Part shown: piece by piece, positions 17,754 to 27,170 of the stretch
Layout of the letters: each line of letters begins with the position of its first letter
How positions within the stretch are numbered: the stretch's first letter is position 1
Assembly (NCBI GenBank): GCA_016235125.1
Contig: JACRLZ010000002.1
Span: 744,001-808,000 of the forward strand
Reading direction: 5' to 3'
From: Sphingobacteriales bacterium
Lineage (GTDB): Bacteria > Bacteroidota > Bacteroidia > Chitinophagales > Chitinophagaceae
Length of the DNA: 64,000 bases
The notes under the pieces: model-generated
Told to the model about the DNA's origin: nothing
The model's input: the letters and a program-made list of their open reading frames with translations, nothing else
Database searches by the model: none
Program-made: the position numbers and the translations under genes

Positions 17754-20700
17754 ATGAGGATTTATACCAGGTTATTGTTCACTGTTTTTATTTCGACAGT
17801 AATCATTACAACTGGCTGCAATAAGCCCCAAAGACTTTTTAGCAAAATTTCTTCATCACATTCCGGGGTTTCATTTTCCAATCAGTTGCTGAAAAGACCT
17901 TTGTTTAATATTTTATACTATTTGTATTATTATAATGGGGGCGGCGTTGCGGTTGGTGATATCAATAACGATGGCTTAACGGACATTTATTTTTCCGCCA
18001 ACAGTAAAGGAAATAACAAACTCTACCTGAATAAGGGAAATTTCCAATTTGAAGATATAACAGCAAAAGCGGGAGTTGGCGGAATCGCTGATTGGTGCAG
18101 CGGTATTACGATGGCTGATGTGAACAGCGACGGGCTGCTGGATATTTATGTTTCTGCTGTAAGCGGCTCATGGGGTTTGCAGGGAGGTAATGAATTGTAC
18201 ATTAATAATGGGAATAATACATTTACCGAAAGCGCCGCTCAATACGGACTGAATTGCAAAGGGCTTTCCACCCAGGCTGTTTTTTTCGATTATGACCATG
18301 ATGGTGATCTTGATTGCTATGTTCTCAGGCATTCTAAAAGACCACATGCCAATATTGTAGATACCAGCCTTCGCAAAGTCATTGACTCGTCTGCCGGCGA
18401 TAAACTGTTCAGAAACGAATTGAACGCAGGAGAAAAAAAATTTACCGATGTGTCAACCCAGGCGGGAATTTATCAAAGCAATCTGGGATATGGATTGGGA
18501 CTGGCGGTAGCCGATTTCAATAACGATGGGTGGGAAGATATTTATGTGGGCAATGATTTTCATGAAAATGATTATTACTACATCAATAACGGGAATGGTA
18601 CGTTTGCCGAAAGCGGCGCAAAACACTTTCGTCATTACAGCCGGTTCAGTATGGGCAACGATGCGGCTGATTACAATAATGACGGGCAAACTGATGTGAT
18701 CACCGTGGATATGCTGCCACCCGATGAAAAAACATTGAAAACATATGGAAGCGATGAAAATCCCGATATCTATAAAGTAAAACTTGAGATACAGGGTTAC
18801 CAGCACCAGTATTCAAAGAACTGCCTGCAACGGAATAATGGCAGCGGCAGTACATTCAGCGAAATGTCGTTGATGAAAGGCGTAGCTGCTACCGACTGGA
18901 GCTGGGCGCCTTTGTTTGCCGATTTTGATAATGATGGTTTCAAGGATCTTTTTATTTCCAGTGGCATTGTCAAAAGACCTGTTGACCTCGACTATGTCAG
19001 ATTTGCTTCCGATATGGAAATGAAACAGGGATTGAGCCGTACTGACAGGTTTGACGATACCACTATCAATGCAATGCCTGATGGAAGCTCCCATCCTTTT
19101 TTATTCAAAGGAAACGGTAATGAACCATTCAAGGATGTAAGCAAAGAATGGGGAACCGCCGGGTTAAAAGGATATTTCAATGGCGCTGCTTACGCCGATC
19201 TTGATAATGATGGAGACCCTGATCTTGTGATTAATGCTTTGAATTCAGAAGCAATTATTTTAAAAAATAATACTGAAAAAAAGAATTCAATTACCATTTC
19301 ATTCAAAGCAGATAACCTGAATAGATTTGGTATTGGTACCAAAGTCTATCTCTTCAGCAAAGAAAAAATGCAATACCAGCAACTGATGCTTACGAGGGGC
19401 TTTGAATCTTCGGTAGATACCCGTTTGCACTTTGGCTTAGACACATTGAACTCAGCTGACAGTATTTTGATTGTGTGGCCCGATCAGCGATACCAGGTTC
19501 TGAAAAATATACCCGCAAATAAACCTCTGACCGTGTATTCAAAGGATGCATCGGGAGTTTTTGAATACAATGCATTTTTCCCTGCAAAACCGGATGCGTT
19601 TATTCCTGCCGGAGAAAAATTTTCCTGGAAGCATAGAGAAAATGAATTCTTTGACTATAATGTGCAATACCTGATACCGCATGCTTTGTCAACCCGGGGG
19701 CCCAAAATTGCTGTGGCTGATGTAAACGGCGACGGGTTGGATGATATGTATATATGCGGCGCCAGATTTCAACCCGGGGCATTAATGATACAACAACTTA
19801 ATGGCTCATTTATTATAAGTGATACTTCTGTATTTAATGCGGATGGTATAGCTGAGGATGTGGATGCAGTTTTCTTTGATGCCAATGGAGATAAAAAGCC
19901 TGACCTGCTGGTGACGGGCGGAGGCAATGAGGTTTTGAAAAACAGTAAGGAAGGGGAAGACAGATTATATATTAATGATGGAAAGGGGCATTTTACTAAG
20001 GCTATACTTCCGTTTCCCAATCAATATGAAAACAAATCATGCATTGCCAGTGCCGACGTTGATAAGGATGGCGATCAGGATTTCTTTGTGGGAGGTCTTG
20101 CAAGTCCCACCGCATATGGGCAGCCGGTGCATTCTTATATGTACCTGAATCAGGGCAATGGAAAATTTGATTTGGCAACTGCCAAAACGATCTTTCTGCA
20201 GTCGTTGGGAATGGTAACAACCGTAGTTTTTGCTGATGTGAATAATGATACCTGGCCTGATCTGGTAGTGACGGGTGAATGGATGGGCGTCAAAATTTTT
20301 ATAAATAAAAACGGGAAATTTACAGCTTCAGAAATTCCTTCTTCCACAGGTTTGTGGCAAACCATATATGCAGCAGATGTGAATGACGACGGATTCACCG
20401 ATCTGCTCGCAGGCAACTGGGGCCACAATACAAAGCTTTACGCAGGTAAAAACGGGCCCTGCAAACTTTATGTAAAAGATTTTGACAATAACAGCTCTGT
20501 TGAGCAGGTAATGTGTTACACCTTAGGTGGAAAAGAATACACATTTCTTGCCAAGGATGAACTGGAACGTTCGTTACCGGTATTAAAGAAAGCCTATTTG
20601 AAATACAGCGAAGTAGCAGGCAAAACCGTTCAGTATATGTTCTATGATTTATTTAAGGATTACGCAGAACTGAAAGCGGAAACCCTGAGTTCGTCCTGTT

Positions 20701-21044
20701 TCATTAATGATGGCAAAGGCAATTTTACAAGGATCGATTTACCTGATGAGTTGCAATTGGCTCCGGTAATGGCGTTTGCCAAAAATTCATCGGATTCTCC
20801 CGGTTCTTTTATTGCCGCAGGAAATTTTTATGGTACGATTCCGTATGAGGGACGTTATGACGCATTGCTTCCTGTTATATTTTCTTATCAAAACAAAACG
20901 AAATCATTTACAGTGGATAATAAGATAGCTGATTTTGACGGAGAAGCAAGGGATATAAAATGGCTGAATACTGCCGGGGGAGGAAAAATGATGGTGATTG
21001 CAAGAAACAATAACCCAATGCTTTTTTTGAAACCCGTAAACTGA
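17754..21044 (+). CDS. FG-GAP/VCBS-repeat lipoprotein with ASPIC/UnbV domain (CRTAC1-like)
   Basis: 1096 residues. The lipobox ITTGCNKP marks a lipoprotein. At least eleven calcium-loop motifs of the form DxNxDGxxDxY are seen (for example DINNDGLTDIYF, DFNNDGWEDIYV, DVDKDGDQDFFV), two sets of FG-GAP blades forming beta-propellers. Between the sets, near residues 510-605, is an ASPIC/UnbV module (FGIGTKVYLFS...RGFESSVDTRLHFGLD). Such proteins are common in Bacteroidota PULs, but no enzymatic activity is established for them that I know of; binding of glycan or protein with calcium is inferred. It lies 26 bp before the haloperoxidase-like gene, and I recall the two families often being neighbours. 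Confidence 0.88.
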   Translation: MRIYTRLLFTVFISTVIITTGCNKPQRLFSKISSSHSGVSFSNQLLKRPLFNILYYLYYYNGGGVAVGDINNDGLTDIYFSANSKGNNKLYLNKGNFQFEDITAKAGVGGIADWCSGITMADVNSDGLLDIYVSAVSGSWGLQGGNELYINNGNNTFTESAAQYGLNCKGLSTQAVFFDYDHDGDLDCYVLRHSKRPHANIVDTSLRKVIDSSAGDKLFRNELNAGEKKFTDVSTQAGIYQSNLGYGLGLAVADFNNDGWEDIYVGNDFHENDYYYINNGNGTFAESGAKHFRHYSRFSMGNDAADYNNDGQTDVITVDMLPPDEKTLKTYGSDENPDIYKVKLEIQGYQHQYSKNCLQRNNGSGSTFSEMSLMKGVAATDWSWAPLFADFDNDGFKDLFISSGIVKRPVDLDYVRFASDMEMKQGLSRTDRFDDTTINAMPDGSSHPFLFKGNGNEPFKDVSKEWGTAGLKGYFNGAAYADLDNDGDPDLVINALNSEAIILKNNTEKKNSITISFKADNLNRFGIGTKVYLFSKEKMQYQQLMLTRGFESSVDTRLHFGLDTLNSADSILIVWPDQRYQVLKNIPANKPLTVYSKDASGVFEYNAFFPAKPDAFIPAGEKFSWKHRENEFFDYNVQYLIPHALSTRGPKIAVADVNGDGLDDMYICGARFQPGALMIQQLNGSFIISDTSVFNADGIAEDVDAVFFDANGDKKPDLLVTGGGNEVLKNSKEGEDRLYINDGKGHFTKAILPFPNQYENKSCIASADVDKDGDQDFFVGGLASPTAYGQPVHSYMYLNQGNGKFDLATAKTIFLQSLGMVTTVVFADVNNDTWPDLVVTGEWMGVKIFINKNGKFTASEIPSSTGLWQTIYAADVNDDGFTDLLAGNWGHNTKLYAGKNGPCKLYVKDFDNNSSVEQVMCYTLGGKEYTFLAKDELERSLPVLKKAYLKYSEVAGKTVQYMFYDLFKDYAELKAETLSSSCFINDGKGNFTRIDLPDELQLAPVMAFAKNSSDSPGSFIAAGNFYGTIPYEGRYDALLPVIFSYQNKTKSFTVDNKIADFDGEARDIKWLNTAGGGKMMVIARNNNPMLFLKPVN

Positions 21045-21070
21045 TAATTTAATTATATAAACGATTTTTT

Positions 21071-22393
21071 ATGAAACGGTGTGTCGCAGTTTTGGCAGTC
21101 ATTTTTGCAATTACCGGCTGCAACGAAAAAAAAGAATATAAAAATTTATTTAATGATCCATTCCTGTATTCAAAAACAGTAAAAGCTTATAACTATGTTG
21201 TAATGGGAAATAACCTGGCGCCAATTGTGGCAAGCCGTTGTTATACCTATGCCGCTATCGCTGCTTATGAAGCGATGGCAATCGGCGATTCCCGGTTTCA
21301 ATCTCTTTCGGGGCAAATAAATCATTTGCCCGGCATTACTTTTCCGGATACTGCAAATGTAAATTTTCAGTATGCGGCATTACTTGCTTTTTGTAAAGCT
21401 GGCGAGGCTACCACTTTCCCTGCGGGAAGTTTGAAAGAGCAGATTTCATTACTCGACTCAATCGCAAAAGAATCGGGGATGAGCAGTACCATGAAAGAAG
21501 CTTCAAAAAAACTGGCCGATTCTGTTGCAGCACAAATAATACGGTGGAGTAAGGGGGATAACTATGCACAAACAAGAACAGCGCCCAAATATGAAATTAA
21601 AACAGATGTTGAAGGAAGGTGGGTGCCCACGCCGCCGGCTTATGCCCAGGCTTTGGAACCACACTGGAAAGAAATAAGGCCGATGGTAATGGATAGCGGA
21701 AGCCATTTTGTCACGCCTCGTCCACCAGCGTTTGATATGAAGAACAAAGAAAGCAAATATTACAAAGAAGTGATGACAGTGAAAAATGCAGGCGATAGTC
21801 TGAGTGATGAGCAAAAACATATTGCCGAATTCTGGGATGATCTTGGAAACAGGGCTATTGTGGAAGGGCATGTGATGTTTACCGCCAAAAAGTTTTCACC
21901 CCCCGGTCACTGGATGAATATTGTCGGGATCGCCTGCAAAAACGCAAATGCTGACTTTTCCACAACAATTTATGCTTATGCTAAAACTGCCATTGCCGGT
22001 TTTGACGCATTTATTCAGTGCTGGGATGAGAAATACAGAAGCAATACGGTAAGACCGGAAACAGTTATTAATAAATATATTGATCCCGGCTGGAGACCGT
22101 ATCTGCAGACACCTCCTTTCCCGGAATATACCTGTGGTCATAGCACAGTGTCTTCTGCTGCTGCAGAAGCATTGACAGATGTATTTGGTGATAATTTTGC
22201 TTATACCGATACTTCTGAACTCGAGTTTGGAATAAAGAATCGTTCATTCACTTCATTTCGCCAGGCGGCGGAAGAAAATAACTGGGCAAGGTTTTATGGC
22301 GGCATTCATTTCCATAATTCCTGTATTGTAAGTACTGAATATGGCAGAAAGGTGGGTGAATTGGTAAATCAACGACTTAAAATGAAGCGTTAA
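21071..22393 (+). CDS. Vanadium-dependent haloperoxidase / PAP2-superfamily lipoprotein
   Basis: 440 residues with lipobox FAITGCNEKK. The three vanadate/phosphate-binding motifs of the PAP2 superfamily are visible: Lys321-x6-Arg328-Pro, Cys355-Gly-His357 (usually Ser-Gly-His), and Arg407-x5-His413. Length and the all-helical pattern match the bacterial vanadium haloperoxidase-like group (PF01569-related). These enzymes oxidise halides with peroxide or, in other members, hydrolyse phosphates. Two deviations are seen: Cys in place of Ser355, and HFHNS where HxxxD is common. Location on the cell surface or periplasm is implied by the lipobox. Role within a glucan PUL is unknown; oxidative attack and phosphatase activity are both open. 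Confidence 0.85.
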   Translation: MKRCVAVLAVIFAITGCNEKKEYKNLFNDPFLYSKTVKAYNYVVMGNNLAPIVASRCYTYAAIAAYEAMAIGDSRFQSLSGQINHLPGITFPDTANVNFQYAALLAFCKAGEATTFPAGSLKEQISLLDSIAKESGMSSTMKEASKKLADSVAAQIIRWSKGDNYAQTRTAPKYEIKTDVEGRWVPTPPAYAQALEPHWKEIRPMVMDSGSHFVTPRPPAFDMKNKESKYYKEVMTVKNAGDSLSDEQKHIAEFWDDLGNRAIVEGHVMFTAKKFSPPGHWMNIVGIACKNANADFSTTIYAYAKTAIAGFDAFIQCWDEKYRSNTVRPETVINKYIDPGWRPYLQTPPFPEYTCGHSTVSSAAAEALTDVFGDNFAYTDTSELEFGIKNRSFTSFRQAAEENNWARFYGGIHFHNSCIVSTEYGRKVGELVNQRLKMKR

Positions 22394-22406
22394 AAGAAAT
22401 GATATT

Positions 22407-22577
22407 GTGAAAAATGTGCAACTATACTTGTCAACGCCTTTTGGGGTTCAACGAAATAGAACACAAAGCTATGCTGATAAATTGCAAACCAAAGCAACGG
22501 GTAATAAAGCGCAGGGTGATGCAGCCTTCGCTGATTATTTTATTAATGCCGGGGTCACGGTCAGATTCTTAAAATAG
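22407..22577 (+). pseudogene. Probable remnant of an outer-membrane beta-barrel gene (C-terminal end)
   Basis: A 56-codon frame opens near the GTG at 22407 and ends TAG at 22577. It contains VQLYLSTPFGVQRNR, GDAAFADYFINAG and ends VTVRFLK. The RNR...GDAAFADY...VRF pattern looks to me like the last strands of Bacteroidota outer-membrane transporter barrels. There is no signal peptide and no start with a ribosome site, so it is best read as the surviving 3' end of a deleted gene between the haloperoxidase-like gene and the first GH30. A second frame (22414-22571) is also open but looks random. Confidence 0.45.
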
Positions 22578-22584
22578 TGAAAAG

Positions 22585-24015
22585 ATGAATACAAGGTTGT
22601 TGCTGATATCATCATGTTTATTCTTTGTATGTGGCGATTGCTCACAAAAGGAAGGTGAAACACCCGTTCCACCTTCACCAACCTTGTTAAATGAGGTGGA
22701 TGTGTGGATGACAAAGCCTGATCAGTCTGTACTATTACAAAAGCAAACGGATATATTATCATTCAGCAGTACAACAAACAGTTATCCGACCATTTCTGTT
22801 GACTCCGCTATAATGTACCAGACAGTTGATGGATTCGGATATACTTTGACAGGAGGCAGCGCCTGGCTTATTAACCGGATGGGTAATACAGAAAAGGCCG
22901 GTTTATTAAACGAGTTATTTGGGAATAGCGGTAATTCAATCGGGGTGAATTATCTCAGGATAAGCATTGGTGCATCGGATCTTAATCCTTCGGTGTTCAG
23001 TTATGATGATATGCCAGCGGGTCAAACAGATCCAACACTGGCCAGTTTCAGTCTTTCGCAGGATACTGTGGATCTGATTCCTGTATTGAGACAAATTCTC
23101 GCCATAAACCCCAATATAAAGATTATGGGTTCTCCCTGGAGTCCACCTGCATGGATGAAGGATAATGGAAACACCATCGGTGGAAATTTATTACCTCAGT
23201 ATTACCCGGCATATGCAAATTATTTTGTGAAATATATTCAGCACATGCAGGCCAGGGGCATAACCGTACATGCCGTTACCGTTCAAAATGAACCCGAGCA
23301 TGGCGGTAACAATCCAAGTATGCTGATGTCATCCGCACAACAGGCAGAATTTATAAAAAATAATCTGGGCCCGGCTTTCCAGGTAGCTGGAATTACCACA
23401 AAGATTGTAATATGGGATCATAACTGTAATAACCCCAATTATCCCATAAACATTTTAAATGATGTTGCTGCAAAACCGTTTGTAGATGGCTCGGCTTTTC
23501 ATTTATATGCAGGCGACATCAGCGCTTTATCAATGGTGCATACTCTGCACCCGGATAAAAATATTTATTTTACTGAGCAGTGGACAGGGGCCAATAGCAG
23601 TTTTGATGGCGATCTGAAATGGCACATCAAAAATGTGATCATTGGTTCAATGCGCAACTGGAGCCGCATTGCACTGGAATGGAATCTTGCTAATGATCCG
23701 GCGTATAGCATCCATACTCCCGGCGGCTGCACTGAATGTAAAGGCGCTGTTACCATTAATGGTTCGGCTATAACGAGGAATGTGAGCTATTATGTTATAG
23801 CACATGTTTCCCGATTTGTACCACCCGGTTCTGTAAGAATAGACAGTAATCTGTTGCCCGATCTTCCGGGTGTTGCGTTCAAAACCCCATCCGGGAAAAA
23901 GGTATTACTTGTATTGAATGAAAGCGCAGTGACGCAGAATTTTAATATTGGATTCAAAAATAAAATCCTGGTAACATCACTGCCACCCGGGGCAACGGGA
24001 ACTTATGTATGGTAA
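22585..24015 (+). CDS. GH30 family glycoside hydrolase 1, lipoprotein (probable beta-1,6-glucanase type)
   Basis: 476 residues. The N terminus has a hydrophobic stretch and a Cys-containing lipobox (FVCGDCSQKE), so it is probably anchored at the outer membrane. The (beta/alpha)8 domain has GH30 hallmarks: VDGFGYTLTGGSAW at the first strand, SPWSPPAWMKDN, the acid/base Glu236 in TVQNEPEH and the nucleophile Glu331 in YFTEQW. The C-terminal beta-sandwich side domain follows to the end. GH30 includes endo-beta-1,6-glucanases, glucosylceramidases and xylanases; in a glucan PUL the beta-1,6-glucanase role is the most likely. Only 17 bp separate it from the paralogue that follows. Confidence 0.9.
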   Translation: MNTRLLLISSCLFFVCGDCSQKEGETPVPPSPTLLNEVDVWMTKPDQSVLLQKQTDILSFSSTTNSYPTISVDSAIMYQTVDGFGYTLTGGSAWLINRMGNTEKAGLLNELFGNSGNSIGVNYLRISIGASDLNPSVFSYDDMPAGQTDPTLASFSLSQDTVDLIPVLRQILAINPNIKIMGSPWSPPAWMKDNGNTIGGNLLPQYYPAYANYFVKYIQHMQARGITVHAVTVQNEPEHGGNNPSMLMSSAQQAEFIKNNLGPAFQVAGITTKIVIWDHNCNNPNYPINILNDVAAKPFVDGSAFHLYAGDISALSMVHTLHPDKNIYFTEQWTGANSSFDGDLKWHIKNVIIGSMRNWSRIALEWNLANDPAYSIHTPGGCTECKGAVTINGSAITRNVSYYVIAHVSRFVPPGSVRIDSNLLPDLPGVAFKTPSGKKVLLVLNESAVTQNFNIGFKNKILVTSLPPGATGTYVW

Positions 24016-24032
24016 AATATAAAAAGGAAAAG

Positions 24033-25475
24033 ATGAAACTGATTTCAATTACTGCTCTGCTTATCTTTATTGCGGGTACCGTTTTTGCTCAGAATAAACC
24101 ACATTTTACTACTGGTAAGAAAGTTATTATATACACAACTGCCGACAGCACAGATTACAGGTTGTCTGCAACGGATACTTTACAGTTCAGGAATTTGGGT
24201 CAGCCGCTGGAAACACAAATTTGCGTTTTTGTAGACCCTGGTAAAACATTTCAAACTTATTTTGGAACCGGAGCTGCCATCACAGATGCTGCTGCAGAAA
24301 CTTTTTACAAATTGCCAGGCCAAACACAACAGGAACTGTTAAGAGCTTATTTTGATAAAAAGACAGGAATTGGTTATACGATTGCCCGGACAAATATTAA
24401 TAGCTGTGATTTCAGCAGTGATATGTACACTTATGTGCGGGAAGGGGATAAGGAATTAAAAACTTTCAGCATTGAGCATGATAGAAAATATAAAATACCC
24501 TTTATAAAAGAAGCGATGACAGCTGCAGGTGGCAAACTGAATTTATTTGCCAGCCCATGGAGCCCGCCGGGATGGATGAAGGATAATAATGAAATGCTCC
24601 ATGGCGGTAAACTGAAACCTGAATTCTACAGTAGCTGGGCGAAATATTATACAAAGTTCATAAAAGCTTACCAGACAGCCGGTGTACCCGTGTGGGGCAT
24701 ATCCATTCAAAACGAACCAATGGCAACACAGCGCTGGGAAAGTTGTATCTACACGGCTGAAGAAGAAAGAGATTTTTTAAAAAATCATTTGGGCCCCATT
24801 ATGGAAAAAGAAGGGTTGGGTGATAAAAAAATTATTGGGTGGGATCATAACAGGGATTTATTATATCAAAGGGCAAGCACCTTGTTAAATGATAGGGGTG
24901 CAGCTAAATATTTATGGGGAATAGGATTTCACTGGTATGAGCCCTGGAGCGGAGGTGAACCCATGTATGATAATGTAAAACGGGTGTATGAAGCATACCC
25001 TGCCACAAACCTTTTTTTCACAGAAGGTTGCAAGGAGGCTTTCAATATTCAAAAGATTAATAACTGGCAAATTGGCGAAAAATATGCTGCTAATATGATC
25101 TATGATTTTAATAACGGTATGGTGGGCTTTACCGACTGGAATATTTTATTGGATGAAACAGGTGGCCCCAATCATGTGCAGAATTTTTGTTTTGCACCTG
25201 TGCATGGGGATACAAAAACCGGGAAGTTGATTTATACAAATGCATATTATTATATCGGCCATTTTTCAAAATTCATTCAGCCCGGAGCAAAGCGCATTGC
25301 CGCTGCTGCAAGCCGAAGCCAGTTGTTGACCACGGCATTTCTAAATCCTGACGGCAAAATAGTGGTGATTGTAATGAACCAATCCGGAAAGCCGGCAGAC
25401 TATTTTTTATGGATAAGCGGGAAAGCGGCTGCAGTAAAGGCTCTTCCTCATTCTATAGCAAGTCTGATTTTATAA
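24033..25475 (+). CDS. GH30 family glycoside hydrolase 2, secreted (probable beta-1,6-glucanase type)
   Basis: 480 residues from the ATG at 24033, which has AAGGAAAAG just before it and opens a classical signal peptide ending AGTVFAQ; an in-frame ATG at 24009 overlaps the upstream gene. The catalytic barrel has FGTGAAITDAAAE, SPWSPPGWMKDN, acid/base Glu228 in SIQNEPMATQRWESC and nucleophile Glu331 in FFTEGCKEA. The QRWESC extension after the acid/base differs from its neighbour and resembles the beta-1,6-glucanase branch. It has no lipobox, so it is likely periplasmic, in contrast to the lipoprotein copy. The two enzymes are clear but distant paralogues. Confidence 0.92.
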   Translation: MKLISITALLIFIAGTVFAQNKPHFTTGKKVIIYTTADSTDYRLSATDTLQFRNLGQPLETQICVFVDPGKTFQTYFGTGAAITDAAAETFYKLPGQTQQELLRAYFDKKTGIGYTIARTNINSCDFSSDMYTYVREGDKELKTFSIEHDRKYKIPFIKEAMTAAGGKLNLFASPWSPPGWMKDNNEMLHGGKLKPEFYSSWAKYYTKFIKAYQTAGVPVWGISIQNEPMATQRWESCIYTAEEERDFLKNHLGPIMEKEGLGDKKIIGWDHNRDLLYQRASTLLNDRGAAKYLWGIGFHWYEPWSGGEPMYDNVKRVYEAYPATNLFFTEGCKEAFNIQKINNWQIGEKYAANMIYDFNNGMVGFTDWNILLDETGGPNHVQNFCFAPVHGDTKTGKLIYTNAYYYIGHFSKFIQPGAKRIAAAASRSQLLTTAFLNPDGKIVVIVMNQSGKPADYFLWISGKAAAVKALPHSIASLIL

Positions 25476-25487
25476 TATTAAAAATTT

Positions 25488-27170
25488 ATGATTACCCGTT
25501 CTGTAACATTTCTGCAAATTATTACGATCCTGCTTCTGAGCGGCTGGGTTGCTATAACGGGTTGCGGCAAAAACAAACAACCCGATCCACCCCCTCCTCC
25601 GCCACCGGTCAATTTTTCCATAACCAGCTGGGATGTGGATGGCATACCCAGTTTTGAAGACAACAAAGGTGTCAGCATCACCCCTCTTATCCGGCTCCAT
25701 TTTCCAACTGCTATCGACAGGGCATCTGTTGCTTCTTCTATAGCATTTCAAACGGCAGACATTAATATTTCATACAGCAATAGCGACAGCATCCTTGTCA
25801 TTCAAGCCAATGCCCCGCTGGCTTATCTTTCAAGATATACCCTGTCGGTTGCGAATTCGCTGAAATCAAAACAGGGAGGAAAACTTAGTACACCTGTAAG
25901 CATAAAATTATTAACGCAATACGACCCGTCGGATAAATTTCCCATGCTTTCAGATAATGAATTGCTTGATAAAGTTCAGCAGCAAACATTCAAATACTTT
26001 TGGGATTATGGTCATCCTGTTTCAGGGATGGCAAGGGAGCGGGACAGCAGTCCCGAAACCGTAACAACAGGCGGAACAGGTTTTGGCATTATGGCAATGA
26101 TAGCCGCCATAAACAGGGGGTTTATCACAAGGGTTGAAGGAAGAGACAGGATTTTAAGGATTGTCGACTTTCTAACCAACAACTGCACCCGTTATCACGG
26201 GGTTTTTTCTCACTGGATTTATGGCTCAACGGGACAAACACAGCCATTCAGCACAAATGATAACGGAGCCGATCTGGTAGAAACATCTTTTTTACTGGAA
26301 GGCCTGATTACTGCAAGACAGTACTTCAACGGAGCCGATGCAGTTGAAACTGAACTCAGAAATAAAATAAACTCAATTTGGGATGCAGTGGAATGGAACT
26401 GGTTTCGTCAAAGCGGTCAGAATGTACTGTACTGGCACTGGAGTCCCGACAAAGGATGGATAATGAATCATCAGATCAAAGGATGGAACGAGGCACTCAT
26501 CGTTTATGTGTTGGCTTCTTCATCCAGAACGGACTCCATACCTAAAATTGTTTATGACAATGGGTGGGCAAGTAATGGCGGCATGGTGAACAATGCTACC
26601 TATTATGGTTATCAGCTTCCCTTAGGGTCGCCAAACGGCGGTCCCTTGTTTTTTGAGCATTATTCATTTTTAGGGATCAACCCCAATGGCCTCAGTGATG
26701 CCTATGCCAATTATCAGACACAAACAAAAAATCATGCACTGATTAATTATGAGTATTGCAAAGCCAATCCCCAGAGATGGTATGGGTACAGCAGCCAGTG
26801 TTGGGGCCTTACAGCAAGCGATGGCCCGGCGCCCGGCTATTACCAGGCCCATAGTCCGAATAATGACAGGGGAGTAATCACTCCCACCGCTGCCTTATCA
26901 TCTTTTCCATACACACCGGCAGAAAGTATGAATGCACTGAAATTTTTTTATTATAAGCTGGGAAATAAGTTATGGGGTAATTACGGGTTTTATGATGCAT
27001 TTAAAATGGATGATCCCTGGTTTGCATCGTCAACACTGGCCATTGACCAGGGGCCGGTGGTGGTAATGATAGAAAATTACAGAAGCGGATTGTTATGGAG
27101 TTTGTTTACCAGCGCACCGGAAATTAAAAATGGAATGAGAAGATTAGGTTTTACTGCGCCATATTTATGA
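25488..27170 (+). CDS. GH144-type glycoside hydrolase 1, lipoprotein with Big_5 domain (beta-1,2-glucanase family)
   Basis: 560 residues. A lipobox (ITGCGKNK) and a run of seven prolines precede an Ig-like Big_5 domain (about 45-135: VSITPLIRLHFPTAIDRASV). The rest is the glycoamylase-type (alpha/alpha)6 domain (PF10091): QQTFKYFWDYGHPVSGMARER, GGTGFGIMAM, YWHWSPDKGW, the conserved GWNE (Glu335), and the closing ENYRSGLLW. This domain defines GH144, whose characterised members are endo-beta-1,2-glucanases. From memory the Glu of the G(W/Y)NE motif is essential in the Chitinophaga enzyme. Anchored at the surface by its lipid, it may make the first cuts. Its stop overlaps the next start by 4 bp (ATGA). 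Confidence 0.9.
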   Translation: MITRSVTFLQIITILLLSGWVAITGCGKNKQPDPPPPPPPVNFSITSWDVDGIPSFEDNKGVSITPLIRLHFPTAIDRASVASSIAFQTADINISYSNSDSILVIQANAPLAYLSRYTLSVANSLKSKQGGKLSTPVSIKLLTQYDPSDKFPMLSDNELLDKVQQQTFKYFWDYGHPVSGMARERDSSPETVTTGGTGFGIMAMIAAINRGFITRVEGRDRILRIVDFLTNNCTRYHGVFSHWIYGSTGQTQPFSTNDNGADLVETSFLLEGLITARQYFNGADAVETELRNKINSIWDAVEWNWFRQSGQNVLYWHWSPDKGWIMNHQIKGWNEALIVYVLASSSRTDSIPKIVYDNGWASNGGMVNNATYYGYQLPLGSPNGGPLFFEHYSFLGINPNGLSDAYANYQTQTKNHALINYEYCKANPQRWYGYSSQCWGLTASDGPAPGYYQAHSPNNDRGVITPTAALSSFPYTPAESMNALKFFYYKLGNKLWGNYGFYDAFKMDDPWFASSTLAIDQGPVVVMIENYRSGLLWSLFTSAPEIKNGMRRLGFTAPYL

